This document shows, in pieces, positions 8,303-16,943 of a stretch of DNA of 64,000 nt. The DNA is taken from positions 72,518 through 136,517 of the forward strand of contig DLKC01000048.1 in NCBI GenBank assembly GCA_002478885.1. Reading direction: 5' to 3'. This DNA is from Chitinophagaceae bacterium UBA7600. GTDB lineage: Bacteria > Bacteroidota > Bacteroidia > Chitinophagales > Chitinophagaceae. The notes under the pieces were generated by a model. That model was not told the DNA's origin, did not search any database, and was given only the letters and a program-made list of their open reading frames with translations. The translations under genes and the position numbers were made by a program. The first letter of the stretch is position 1. Each line of letters opens with the position of its first letter.

Positions 8303-9040
8303 TTAGTATCCCGGGCCAGTAACGGAGCCATTACCGGGCGGTATCATATCCCCGTGATTTCCGACAGCATTTTGCGCGGCTGGCGGGAGATAATTTGCTG
8401 TTTGCGAAAGCATCAGTGATCTACTGCTTCCAAACGGAGCTATTGTATCAACAAACCATTGTGCCATACTAGTTGGCATAATGCAGCCATTGGTGGCCGA
8501 AGTGCCGGCACTCCAATGCCACGGATCAAAATCCCACTGTGTATTCGGGTTACCGGCATCCTGGAATGTTGGCACCATAAATATTGTATGATGTTCTGCA
8601 AAACTGTTGGCGACAACATTTGCAGAGCTGTTATGGGGCAGAACTTGCAAATCCGGGTTGCTATTCATTGAAACATCGTCGGGATACCTGGCATAATAAA
8701 TCCGCACTCCCAGTTTTAGCTGGTTACTATTACAACCATTCTGGCAGGCAGCATTTTCAATGTTCCAGATAAAACCTTTTAAGCTCTCCAGGCTAAACCA
8801 AATACTGTTTGCATCAGGTACTGTTCCATGGTTCAAAGCCAGCAAGGGCTGATTTATGGTCTTATAATTCACAGAGATCATTCTCGCTGTAGTCGTAGTT
8901 AATCCCGGAAAAGGCACACCGGCATAACTTTTACATGGTGGGCAAGTGGCTGCATTTACCACGGCCTTCGTAGGCGCGCATGATTGATAAATGATGATAC
9001 TTAAAAACAGGATGTTTGTTGCGATGAGTAGTGTTTTCAT
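8303..9040 (-). CDS. Predicted lipoprotein, first gene of two-component operon
   Basis: A 245-residue protein with a lipoprotein signal peptide: hydrophobic stretch 4-18, then lipobox IYQSC with Cys at about residue 20. The mature part has a second Cys pair (CPPC near 33-36) and another (ACQNGC near 98-103), is rich in Asn, Pro and Gly, and contains the tract DFDPWHWSAGTSATNGC. I recognise no domain. It heads the operon lipoprotein / 7-TM / kinase / regulator, with 16 bases before the next gene. A surface or periplasmic sensing subunit, or an output of the system, are both possible. CPPC could be redox-active or a metal site. Confidence 0.7.
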   Translation of the reverse strand: MKTLLIATNILFLSIIIYQSCAPTKAVVNAATCPPCKSYAGVPFPGLTTTTARMISVNYKTINQPLLALNHGTVPDANSIWFSLESLKGFIWNIENAACQNGCNSNQLKLGVRIYYARYPDDVSMNSNPDLQVLPHNSSANVVANSFAEHHTIFMVPTFQDAGNPNTQWDFDPWHWSAGTSATNGCIMPTSMAQWFVDTIAPFGSSRSLMLSQTANYLPPAAQNAVGNHGDMIPPGNGSVTGPGY

Positions 9041-9161
9041 TTTGTTGATTTTTTGTTTTTAAAAAGAGTTTAAAACTATAAAAGCCTGCGGAGATATTTC
9101 TCTATCCTAATATAAACATTCTGACCCGAAACCTCTGTTTTTTCCGAAAACCCCTTTCCGG

Positions 9162-9177
9162 AAAGGGTTTCAGAGCA
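9162..9177. promoter_or_regulatory. 16-bp perfect palindrome upstream of two-component operon
   Basis: CCCTTTCCGGAAAGGG is perfectly self-complementary, and the flanks AAAC/GTTT extend the symmetry apart from one extra C. It lies about 120 bases upstream of the lipoprotein gene. A dimeric regulator site is likely; a hairpin is unlikely without a loop. Confidence 0.45.
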
Positions 9178-9214
9178 CAACCAATAATAACCCGTGTGAC
9201 ACTCCACATCATAA

Positions 9215-9232
9215 TACCGTTAAATAACGGTA
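9215..9232. promoter_or_regulatory. Candidate NarL-type response-regulator site
   Basis: TACCGTTAAATAACGGTA is two 8-base arms around AA. The TACC...GGTA form resembles heptamer pairs bound by NarL-family regulators, and the operon just downstream on the minus strand encodes such a regulator. The assignment is inference. Confidence 0.4.
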
Positions 9233-9387
9233 GAGTTATCCCGTCCATAATCACTCTTTTTTCAGCTAATCGACGCTGGTAAAACCCAATGCCCTGCTGC
9301 AGTTTTGTTTCGTGTTGCAGAGGATGAATATCCGGTTCAAAAAAATGAATAATGATGAACCCGGCAACATCACTTCAAACTGGCTTC

Positions 9388-9407
9388 GTTGCGTCGCACA
9401 CTTGTAC
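9388..9407 (-). repeat. Dispersed repeat copy 5 (exact consensus)
   Basis: GTTGCGTCGCACACTTGTAC, the exact reverse complement of the consensus, preceded by CCCGGCAACATC. It lies in a divergent spacer about 80 bases before the DUF1573 gene. Confidence 0.95.
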
Positions 9408-9485
9408 TTCCGGAATACAATTGAGCAATGAACCGAGCCTTGCTACGCGTGAAAACAAATCATTCATTAAAACAAAAAATCACTT

Positions 9486-9875
9486 ATGAAAAAATTACTA
9501 AGCATCGTTATTGCTTTTGCCATCGCACAAGCAAGCATCGCGCAAACAAAAGTTCCAGATGTTGCCAAGTTCAGTTCAGCAACAATAGACCTTGGCAAAG
9601 TAAAACAAGGCGAGCCTGTTTCTGCCATTTTTTCCATTACTAATATCAGCCAAAAACCATTGGTGATCGAACAGGCATCACCAGCCTGCGGTTGTACCAT
9701 TGCTGACTATACCAAAACGCCCATTCCACCGGGCGAAAAGGGAATCGTAAAAGCCACTTACAATGCCACAGGTACCGGCACTTTTCACAAAGCGATCACT
9801 GTGAAGTTCGCCGGTGTCAATGAAACCCAAACCATCTTGCTAAACGGTGAAGTCGTAGCGCCCAACAAAGAATAA
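9486..9875 (+). CDS. DUF1573 domain protein, exported
   Basis: A 129-residue protein with a signal peptide (residues 1-19, ending SIAQ) and one DUF1573 domain, an immunoglobulin-like beta-sandwich. The family signature is visible: FSSATIDLGKVKQGEPV, then ASPACGCTIADYTKTPIPPGEKG. The CGC pair is typical of the family. The domain is widespread in secreted Bacteroidota proteins, where its role is unknown, perhaps structural. It lies 29 bases upstream of the large T9SS protein gene in the same direction, so the two are likely co-transcribed. Confidence 0.9.
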   Translation: MKKLLSIVIAFAIAQASIAQTKVPDVAKFSSATIDLGKVKQGEPVSAIFSITNISQKPLVIEQASPACGCTIADYTKTPIPPGEKGIVKATYNATGTGTFHKAITVKFAGVNETQTILLNGEVVAPNKE

Positions 9876-9904
9876 CCCATCTAAAACATCAAAAACCTTA
9901 CAAC

Positions 9905-12550
9905 ATGAAAAAGATTTTTATTACCTGTTGTGCGATAGTCACTTTGTGTAGTGCACACGCACAGAACCAAAATCATTGCGTCCAGCAGTTATTGTTTGAT
10001 GACTTTAATAATCCACCAGCCTGGACACCAATACCGGCAACAGGAAATGCAAATTCAATTAGCGGAGGCAAATTTAATTTTAATAGTACGCCAGGCGCCG
10101 GGTATAACCGGCAATACCAGTTTGTGCCAAATTTATCTGTCAACTCGCAGGCAATTTTTGGGAGAATTAAATTGTTTGTCAACAGCGGAAACGCGCCAGG
10201 CCATCACATTCTAACGCTGTACGAAAACGGGCCTTTCGATCCCGTTTCACTTGACGCTGGTGGTGGTTATGCCCCCACACTTAATGACGCCATTATCGTT
10301 GACCTCACGGCACAGTATGGACCTGCAACGGCGACCTCAAATCCTAGTCCGACAGACCCATCTAATCTCTGGCAATTCAATCTGAGGTATAAGCAAGGAA
10401 CAAATCTCGTAACCTGTCCAACAAAAATTAATATCCCGGCGTTACAAACACCTTACTACATCCAACTGGAAAGAGGCGGAAATATGTTAAAGCTTAGCGT
10501 CTTTTCTGACCCTGGTTATACGACACATATTCCGGGATCACCTATTTGTTTCCCGATTACCGGTACGCTTAAGCCATTAAGTTTTGTAAATCTCGGCGTT
10601 TATACATGGGCAAGCGCATTCAGAATTCTTAATGCTCAATTAGATTCGCTTTCCATTTGCAGCGGGACAGATCTGGTTGTGTGCACCCCAGCTTGTGACA
10701 CATCCTGTCATCTCACGTTAACATCGGGAGGCAGTTCCGGCACATCGCTTTCATGTGGAAAGACACTAAAAATGAAATGCAACAAAAAATATAATCTTAC
10801 TCCTTCGCTGAGTTGCGCCGGCAGTGCTGTGACGGGGACCTCGCTCACCGATAACTATGGCAATACTCCATTTTGGGCAACTACTTTTATCTCCAATAAT
10901 GGTAGCGGCACGCTATCTGTTCCCGGTGGTATTCAGCCTGGAAATTATACACTCACTTATTATTATGGCAAAGGTGGCAACACCTGCGACTCCTGCAAAT
11001 TCACCTTGAAAATAGATTGCCAATGCAACTGCACCCTAAATACGACTGTTAGCATAAATAGCATTAAGACCAATTTGCAATGTGGTGATACTACATCACT
11101 AACATGTAAAACCAAATACAAATTCACCAGATCATTAAAATGCCGGGGAGATAGTATCACCCAGGTTACGGCAGTACAGTTTCATGATGTTTCCGGCAAT
11201 ACCCCTGCATGGGCTAACCCATTCATAACAAACCTGGGAAATGGTATACTTAATGTACCCACCAATGTTAGCGGCATTTATTCACTTACCTATTATTGGG
11301 GTTCATATGGCAGCACCTGCGATTCCTGCACCTACTACCTGAAAATTAACTGCTGTGGAAATTGCAGCTTCAGTCTTACTATAGACGGCGGCTCCATCGC
11401 CAATGCGCACCCAAATTGTGGAGACACTATTAAAGGTATGCAATGCACAGGTCACTATTATTTCAACCCGGTATTAACCTGTGATTCATCAACTACCAAT
11501 TCGGCTATAACAAGTGTAAGTATAAAAGACGCTCTCAATAGCACGCCTGCATGGACCGTTGGATTTAGTGGCACCGGTAATCTTAACATACCAACGGGCG
11601 TAAGCGGTCTATATACACTCAGTTATTCCTGGGGTTCTAACGGCATTGCCTGCGATTCCTGTAAATATTACCTGAACATTACCTGCTGTGATGCGAGTTG
11701 TAAGCTTAGCGGAACAATCAGGCCTTTACGATTAAGAGTTCCTCAGCCCTATAATTGCGGAGATACGGCATCCGTCTCCTGTAACAATAGTTATGATTTT
11801 GTGCAATCATTAAAATGCAATATCGATACCGTCGCACACCTTGTAAGTATGACGCTTACTGATCCTCTCGGCGCAGTCCCGTCCTGGGCAACAGCATTCG
11901 TGGCGAACTTAGGCAATGGCACGCTTACGATCCCAACAGGTATCAACAGTGGAATATATACGCTTACTTATAAATGGGGAACGAACGGACTGCTCTGCGA
12001 CTCGTGCAAAATGTATTTAAAGGTTACCTGCTGCGCCAGCTTCTACGCAAGTGCCGGACCAGATATTGCTGCATGCTGCGGCGGCGCCCAATTCAATGCT
12101 GTGGCATCCGGAGGCATCGCTCCTTATACTTACTCATGGACTCCCTCAACGGGGCTTTCGAATGCTGCTATCGCCAATCCCATCTGCACTTTATCCGGGA
12201 CGTATACCGTTACAGTTAAAGACGCTTATGGATGCGTAGTTACCGACCAGGCTGTGGCAACCATCGCAACAGGTTCCGGGAGTTGCTGCCGTAATACTGT
12301 TGTGGAAGAAAGTATCAGGACAACGATCACGGTCTCCCCCAACCCAACTACCAATAGTTTTAAAATAGCGGGTTTAAAAAATCGAATCGCTTCTTTGGAT
12401 ATCTTCAATTTCCAGGGTGTCAAAGTTGAACAGCATCAATTGGTTACTGACGGAAATAGTTTCGGCACACGATTACCAAAGGGGATTTACATGTTGCATT
12501 TTACATTTAAAGATGGCACAACGCAATTACTGCAACTGATCAAAAATTAG
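9905..12550 (+). CDS. T9SS cargo protein with four Cys-rich tandem repeats
   Basis: An 881-residue secreted protein. Residues 1-20 are a signal peptide (ending AHAQ). Residues 22-255 form a beta-sandwich-like region that may be lectin-like. Residues 264-710 are four tandem repeats of about 110 residues (264-375, 376-484, 487-595, 599-710). Each carries CG(D/K)T, a (S/T)L(K/S)C or VLTC cysteine, TPAWA-like, G(T/I)L(N/S/T)(V/I)P, a YTLTYxWG-like strand, CDSC and a closing Cys pair or cluster. Residues 714-790 look like a PKD-type domain (GGIAPYTYSWTP). The last 70 residues are a type A T9SS sorting domain (SPNPTTNSF ... LPKGIYML). The protein is therefore expected at the cell surface or released. 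The Cys density implies disulfides or metal binding. I do not recognise the repeat as a named domain. Confidence 0.85.
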   Translation: MKKIFITCCAIVTLCSAHAQNQNHCVQQLLFDDFNNPPAWTPIPATGNANSISGGKFNFNSTPGAGYNRQYQFVPNLSVNSQAIFGRIKLFVNSGNAPGHHILTLYENGPFDPVSLDAGGGYAPTLNDAIIVDLTAQYGPATATSNPSPTDPSNLWQFNLRYKQGTNLVTCPTKINIPALQTPYYIQLERGGNMLKLSVFSDPGYTTHIPGSPICFPITGTLKPLSFVNLGVYTWASAFRILNAQLDSLSICSGTDLVVCTPACDTSCHLTLTSGGSSGTSLSCGKTLKMKCNKKYNLTPSLSCAGSAVTGTSLTDNYGNTPFWATTFISNNGSGTLSVPGGIQPGNYTLTYYYGKGGNTCDSCKFTLKIDCQCNCTLNTTVSINSIKTNLQCGDTTSLTCKTKYKFTRSLKCRGDSITQVTAVQFHDVSGNTPAWANPFITNLGNGILNVPTNVSGIYSLTYYWGSYGSTCDSCTYYLKINCCGNCSFSLTIDGGSIANAHPNCGDTIKGMQCTGHYYFNPVLTCDSSTTNSAITSVSIKDALNSTPAWTVGFSGTGNLNIPTGVSGLYTLSYSWGSNGIACDSCKYYLNITCCDASCKLSGTIRPLRLRVPQPYNCGDTASVSCNNSYDFVQSLKCNIDTVAHLVSMTLTDPLGAVPSWATAFVANLGNGTLTIPTGINSGIYTLTYKWGTNGLLCDSCKMYLKVTCCASFYASAGPDIAACCGGAQFNAVASGGIAPYTYSWTPSTGLSNAAIANPICTLSGTYTVTVKDAYGCVVTDQAVATIATGSGSCCRNTVVEESIRTTITVSPNPTTNSFKIAGLKNRIASLDIFNFQGVKVEQHQLVTDGNSFGTRLPKGIYMLHFTFKDGTTQLLQLIKN

Positions 12551-12563
12551 CGTGTCCTTTATT

Positions 12564-12594
12564 AAAAAAGCAGGGTATTGTTCCCTGCTTTTTT
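12564..12594 (+). terminator. Intrinsic terminator after the T9SS protein gene
   Basis: AAAAAAGCAGGG pairs with CCCTGCTTTTTT around the loop TATTGTT, giving a GC stem with a T-run. It lies 14 bases after the stop codon. Confidence 0.9.
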
Positions 12595-12661
12595 GTTGAT
12601 TAAAACCCGCGCAAACCAGCGATTGGCAGAATCGTATTGCAACCGACCCACGCGTATAAAA

Positions 12662-12736
12662 GTACCGCCATGAAAGTGGAACTGTGAACCGAGCGTGGCA
12701 ACAGCCGATGCCATGAAATACTATTGCTTGTAACAT
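12662..12736 (+). repeat. Possible decayed copy of the dispersed repeat
   Basis: The 20-bp core is not intact (GTACC ... GAGCGTGGCAAC), but the downstream arm GCCATGAAATAC ... TTGTAACAT matches the arms of copies 3 and 7. It lies in the 298-base spacer between the T9SS gene and the permease gene; apart from the terminator, nothing else was seen there. Confidence 0.4.
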
Positions 12737-12848
12737 CATTTTTCGTGACTACTCCCCTCCTGGATAAAACTGAAAATCTTATGTGTGTTCTTCCATTAGA
12801 CCGCGTGGAAGGAAGGCAAAATAAAACCGGTTGTCGCTATCTTTAATC

Positions 12849-14150
12849 ATGCGATCTTATTTCAATTTGAAAGAGCAGGGCACAACAATACAAAAAGAAG
12901 TTATTGCCGGCATCTCCAGTTTCCTTGCTACGGCATATATTATTGTTGTGAATCCCTCCATTCTCAGCCAAACAGGTATGCCGTTTAGTGGAGTTCTAAC
13001 AGCCACGGTGTTGGTATGTTTTTTTAGTTCTCTCCTGATGGGACTTTATGCAAAGAACCCGGTTATAGTTGCGCCGGGCATGGGATTGAATGCCTTTTTT
13101 ACTTACACGGCTGTAATGGGTATGGGCGTTGCCTGGCAAACGGCATTGGGCGCGGTTTTCTGGTCGGGTATTTTCTTTTTGTTGTTATCGGTGTTTAACA
13201 TCCGCACCTTTATTGTGCAGGCAATACCAAAAACATTGCGGTATGCCATTGCCGTTGGTATTGGTTTATTCATTACACTTATTGGTTTAAAGAATGGTGG
13301 ATTTATTGTTAGCAACGATGCTACCTTAATTACCCACGCTGCAATTAATCCTTCGCTGCTGATCTTTGTCGCAGGGTTATTACTAACCGCCATTATGCTG
13401 GTGCGCAAAATAAAGGCAGCGATACTCATCGGCATTGTTATTATCACCGTATTTGCAACTGGCATCGGCAGATTTTGGAATAATGCCACGCCCATCGTAA
13501 GCTTTAATGGTGTTTTTGCGGCACCTGATTTTAGTTTGCTAGGCCAGCTCGATCTTTGGGGCTCCCTGCACTTGTCTGTACTGCCTGTAATTTTCGCATT
13601 TGTATTTACCGATCTCTTTGACAGCCTTTCAACACTTGTTGGTTTATCTGAAGCCGCGAATCTTGTAGATGAACATGGCGATCCACGCAATATCAAACGC
13701 GCATTGATTACCGATGCTGTTGCGACCACCATTGCCGGTCTTTTAGGAAGCAGCCCGGGCACGGCTTATATTGAGTCGGCCGTTGGCATAGAACAGGGCG
13801 GACGCACCGGTTTAACTGCGGTGATTGCGGCATTACTTTTTCTTCCCTTTCTTTTTTTGGCGCCATTACTCAGCATGGTTCCAGCCATTGCCACTGCGCC
13901 TGCGCTGGTTTTAGTGGGCGCATTTATGGTGCGCCCGGTAACGAAGATCAACTGGCAAATGACAGAGGAAGCCATACCTGCCTTTATCGCGATGGCGCTG
14001 ATACCATTTACCTACTCCATTACACAAGGAATTCTTTGGGGCTTTCTTAGCTGGACTATTATTAAACTGGCTGCAGGCAAGGGAAAAGAGTTATCATTCA
14101 CATTAATCGTTATCGATTTGTTTTGTGTACTTGCATTGTGGTTGGGATAA
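12849..14150 (+). CDS. NCS2/AzgA-type purine permease
   Basis: A 433-residue permease with about 12-14 membrane helices, matching the AzgA/PbuG/PbuO branch of nucleobase transporters that import hypoxanthine, guanine or adenine by proton symport. Signatures include AGISSFLATAYIIVVNP at the N-terminus, VIVAPGMGLNAFFTY, and VFTDLFDSLSTLVGLSEAANLVD in the centre, followed by LGSSPGTAYIESAVGIEQGGRTGLTA. The ATG at 12849 is preferred to an upstream in-frame TTG. TATCTTTA ends only three bases before the ATG, so the transcript may have almost no leader. The exact purine cannot be told. Two nucleoside phosphorylases elsewhere in the window fit purine salvage. Confidence 0.9.
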   Translation: MRSYFNLKEQGTTIQKEVIAGISSFLATAYIIVVNPSILSQTGMPFSGVLTATVLVCFFSSLLMGLYAKNPVIVAPGMGLNAFFTYTAVMGMGVAWQTALGAVFWSGIFFLLLSVFNIRTFIVQAIPKTLRYAIAVGIGLFITLIGLKNGGFIVSNDATLITHAAINPSLLIFVAGLLLTAIMLVRKIKAAILIGIVIITVFATGIGRFWNNATPIVSFNGVFAAPDFSLLGQLDLWGSLHLSVLPVIFAFVFTDLFDSLSTLVGLSEAANLVDEHGDPRNIKRALITDAVATTIAGLLGSSPGTAYIESAVGIEQGGRTGLTAVIAALLFLPFLFLAPLLSMVPAIATAPALVLVGAFMVRPVTKINWQMTEEAIPAFIAMALIPFTYSITQGILWGFLSWTIIKLAAGKGKELSFTLIVIDLFCVLALWLG

Positions 14151-14194
14151 TAAAAAAGCATTTTGAACCCGGCTGTTGTGGCTGTAGCGACTTC

Positions 14195-14214
14195 GTTGCG
14201 TCGCACTCTTGTGC
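14195..14214 (-). repeat. Dispersed repeat copy 6 (GCGACGC subtype)
   Basis: GTTGCGTCGCACTCTTGTGC, one base off the GTAC end, preceded by ACCCGGCTGTTGTG as in copy 4. It lies between convergent genes. Confidence 0.92.
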
Positions 14215-14291
14215 TGCTGCACTAATCTGAACCAACAATAGAAAGAAGCATTGTAAAACAAATTAGGGACGGTACGTCAGTCAATTTTATT

Positions 14292-14816
14292 TCATTTTCC
14301 CCATCCAGGCACAGGAGTGGCAGGATCAAAGAGTTCATCAAGATAATAATCGCGCTTATATAACTGGTTGCAGGAATCATCTATAGGATATGCGCATGGA
14401 GAATAAAGTGTAAGATCATCAGGATACATAATACTTTTTGCATCACCGTTTGGCAAGCGCAATTCAGTGTGTTCCCTACCTAATATGCAATGCCCCAACT
14501 CATGGAAGATAAGTGTTTCTAATTGGCTGCTGTTTTGCCAGCATTTGATGTTTGGATTTATGGAAATGATTTTTTGAATATCATTTTTGGAAGAAGTAAC
14601 ATTTGAATTTGCACAATAAATGCCAGAGAGAGAAGAATCATACATTATTATGAGATTGTTGACGGTAATAGTATGACCTCGTTGTAACGCTGCGGCAACA
14701 AAACTATCTACACAAGGCTGGAATTCAGGAGGTATATTAAGTACTGGTGTAAAATTGTTTTCCCTCTGGCATGCATACATGAAAACAATGCAGGCAATAC
14801 AAATTTTTTTAACCAT
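14292..14816 (-). CDS. Metzincin-like zinc metalloprotease lipoprotein
   Basis: A 174-residue lipoprotein (lipobox MYAC, Cys near residue 16) with the extended zinc-binding motif HELGHCILGREH near residues 105-116, that is HExxHxxxxxH. It is followed by a candidate Met-turn SIMYPD near 128-133 and a Cys pair (SPCAYPIDDSC). Together these point to a small metzincin-type protease with Glu as the general base, anchored in the envelope. It is short for a secreted metalloprotease and has no visible propeptide. The substrate is unknown. It stands alone between two dispersed repeats. Confidence 0.75.
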   Translation of the reverse strand: MVKKICIACIVFMYACQRENNFTPVLNIPPEFQPCVDSFVAAALQRGHTITVNNLIIMYDSSLSGIYCANSNVTSSKNDIQKIISINPNIKCWQNSSQLETLIFHELGHCILGREHTELRLPNGDAKSIMYPDDLTLYSPCAYPIDDSCNQLYKRDYYLDELFDPATPVPGWGK

Positions 14817-14904
14817 ACATGCTGCTTTGTGAAATGTGGTAATATTTTTTCTGATGAAAATAGTTTATGTTGATGAAACAATGTCTGCCGCATTTTGTTG
14901 TGGC

Positions 14905-14924
14905 GTACAAGTGAGTGACACAAC
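14905..14924 (+). repeat. Dispersed repeat copy 7 (GTGACAC subtype, long arm)
   Basis: GTACAAGTGAGTGACACAAC, the second-subfamily consensus, followed by the arm GCCATGAAATACAATAGCCGG shared in part with copy 3. It lies between two minus-strand genes. Confidence 0.92.
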
Positions 14925-14955
14925 ACTGCCGCCATGAAATACAATAGCCGGCAAC

Positions 14956-16659
14956 CTAAATATTTCCTTTCTTCATTTCCGTTACCGCGTAGTCGCAGGC
15001 ACGTGCGGTGAGTGCCATGTAAGTAAGCGACGGATTCACACAAGAGCCGCTCGCCATGCAACTGCCATCGGTGATGAATACGTTTGGCACCTCATGCATT
15101 TGATTGAAAGCATTGAGCACAGAAGTTTTTGGATCACGGCCCATGCGTGCCGTACCCATTTCGTGGTTGGCATTGCCCGGGAATGAAATGGTGCCGGCTA
15201 CCTTTACATCTTTATAGCCCACCTTTTCAAGCATTTCTTTTCCTGTTGCTGCAATGTCTTTATGCATATTCTGCTCGTTGTCGCGAAAAGAACAATCGAC
15301 CTGGATCGTTGGCCTGCCCCATGGGTCTTTTTTATCGTGGTTAAGTGTAACACGATTGTCTTCATAAGGCAAGGTCTCACCAAAAGCATATAAGCTTACC
15401 GACCATTCGCCCGGCGCACTGAGTTCGGTCTTTAAGTCAGTGCCAATCGCTGCACCGTGTTGTTGCCGGCCCCGATAAGCCCCGCCGGCAAAGTGATAAC
15501 CGCGCAAAAAACCGGGAGATACATCATGTACATTCTTAAATCGTGGTATGTATACCGGGCTGGGCCTGCGGCCATAATAGTAACTGTCTTCAAAGCCTTC
15601 TACAGTTGCAGAGATAGAAAGTCCTTTGTGATGATCCATCAGGTTGCGGCCTACCTGGTCACTGCCATTGCCAAGCCCGTTGGGAAAACGATTGGAAATG
15701 GAGTTGAGCAATATGAATGCGGTAGCCACCGTTGCCGCATTTAAAAAAATAACCTTAGCGTAGAACTCTTCTGTTTGTTTTGTTGTGGTATCGAGTATTT
15801 CCACACCTGTGGCTCTTTGTTTCTGCTCATCATAGAGCACTTTGTTCACCATTGCGTTTGGCCGCACGGTAAGATTACCCGTTGCATACGCAGCGGGCAT
15901 GGTGCCGGCATTGGTGCTAAAGTATGCACCAAAAGGACAGCCTCTGTGACAAAGATCTCTTGCCATGCATTGTCCCCTACCCTGGATTGGCTTTGTCAGG
16001 TTGGCTGTGCGACCGATGATTACTTTCCTGTCTTTATATACCGATTCAATTTTCTGTTTGAAAGATTTCTCCACGCAATTCATTTCAAATGGCGGTTGAA
16101 ATTTACCATCGGGTAACTGCGGAATATTTTCTATTGAACCGCTTACTCCAATGAAAGATTCCACGCGGTCGTACCACGATTCAAGATCTTTATAGCGAAT
16201 AGGCCAATCCACACCATGGCCATCTTTCAGGTTGGCTTCGAAATCGAGATCGCTCCAGCGATAACAGGCCCTTGCCCATAAGAGCGAACGGCCGCCTACT
16301 ATATCTCCACGTATCCAGTCGAAGCGCTTTATTTCATCGTAGGGATTCTCTTTATCGTTGATGTAAAAGTGCTTGTTGTCTTCTTTGTAAGAGTAATGCC
16401 GGCTCTGCACATAGCAACGTTCTTTGTCTTTTTTGTCCAGGCTTAAATGATGTTCAAATTCCCATGGGTCTTTTGTCGCGGTCGGGTAATCCTTTACATG
16501 CTCTACCATACGGCCGCGCTCCAGTAACAGTACTTTCAATCCTTGTTCACACAATTCTTTTGCAGCCCAACCACCCGTTATGCCTGAGCCGACAATAATT
16601 GCATCGTACGTGTTTTGTTGTTTTGCTTTTGTATTAAGGTGTAAGCTATCGCCGGGCAT
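14956..16659 (-). CDS. GMC-family FAD-dependent oxidoreductase
   Basis: A 567-residue flavoprotein of the glucose-methanol-choline family. The N-terminal ADP-binding motif is DAIIVGSGITGGWAAKEL (about 19-36), with the flavin-binding LLLERG and GGRSLLWARACYRWSDLDF signatures. The C-terminal GMC_oxred_C domain carries the catalytic His in NHEMGTARMG and the partner Asn in CVNPSLTYMALTARA. Such enzymes in Bacteroidota oxidise sugars or sugar derivatives. No Tat signal is seen and no gluconate 2-dehydrogenase subunit 3 gene is adjacent, unlike many relatives, so electron acceptor and localisation are open. The Cys-rich segment RDLCHRGCPFGAYFS is also a family feature. Confidence 0.88.
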   Translation of the reverse strand: MPGDSLHLNTKAKQQNTYDAIIVGSGITGGWAAKELCEQGLKVLLLERGRMVEHVKDYPTATKDPWEFEHHLSLDKKDKERCYVQSRHYSYKEDNKHFYINDKENPYDEIKRFDWIRGDIVGGRSLLWARACYRWSDLDFEANLKDGHGVDWPIRYKDLESWYDRVESFIGVSGSIENIPQLPDGKFQPPFEMNCVEKSFKQKIESVYKDRKVIIGRTANLTKPIQGRGQCMARDLCHRGCPFGAYFSTNAGTMPAAYATGNLTVRPNAMVNKVLYDEQKQRATGVEILDTTTKQTEEFYAKVIFLNAATVATAFILLNSISNRFPNGLGNGSDQVGRNLMDHHKGLSISATVEGFEDSYYYGRRPSPVYIPRFKNVHDVSPGFLRGYHFAGGAYRGRQQHGAAIGTDLKTELSAPGEWSVSLYAFGETLPYEDNRVTLNHDKKDPWGRPTIQVDCSFRDNEQNMHKDIAATGKEMLEKVGYKDVKVAGTISFPGNANHEMGTARMGRDPKTSVLNAFNQMHEVPNVFITDGSCMASGSCVNPSLTYMALTARACDYAVTEMKKGNI

Positions 16660-16810
16660 ACCGTTGAGATTTTTGTTGCAAAGTGAGTTTTAAAATTAGG
16701 GCATAGAAACGTAGTTGCGCAGAAAATATTATGGAGCTGGGGGTAGTTCAGGCGGCATCACTCACTTATGCAATAAAGACAGGTGCGTTTTGCTCATGGC
16801 CGTTGCTAAA

Positions 16811-16830
16811 GTACAAGTGTGCGACGCAAC
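16811..16830 (+). repeat. Dispersed repeat copy 8 (exact consensus)
   Basis: GTACAAGTGTGCGACGCAAC, followed 26 bases on by CCCGGTAC. It lies between the hutU terminator and the GMC gene start. Confidence 0.96.
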
Positions 16831-16893
16831 TATCGCTTCATCCCTGTACTTAAGCCCGGTACAGCATAAGCCTTCATTTACTACAATAAAAAA

Positions 16894-16918
16894 TGGTGAA
16901 TGAAAAAGTCATTCACCA
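16894..16918 (-). terminator. Intrinsic terminator of hutU
   Basis: On the minus strand TGGTGAATG pairs with CATTCACCA around GACTTTTT-like loop sequence and is followed by TTTTTTATTG. It lies about 26 bases after the hutU stop. Confidence 0.88.
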
Positions 16919-16943
16919 GTATAATTTATTGCCGGATTAAATG

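Larger units (their letters stand above)
9041..9485. other. Divergent intergenic region with two perfect palindromes and one dispersed repeat
   Basis: This 445-base spacer separates the starts of the two-component operon and the DUF1573 gene. It holds a 16-bp perfect palindrome (9162-9177), an inverted repeat TACCGTTA-AA-TAACGGTA (9215-9232) and a dispersed repeat (9388-9407). No convincing ORF was seen. Confidence 0.6.
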
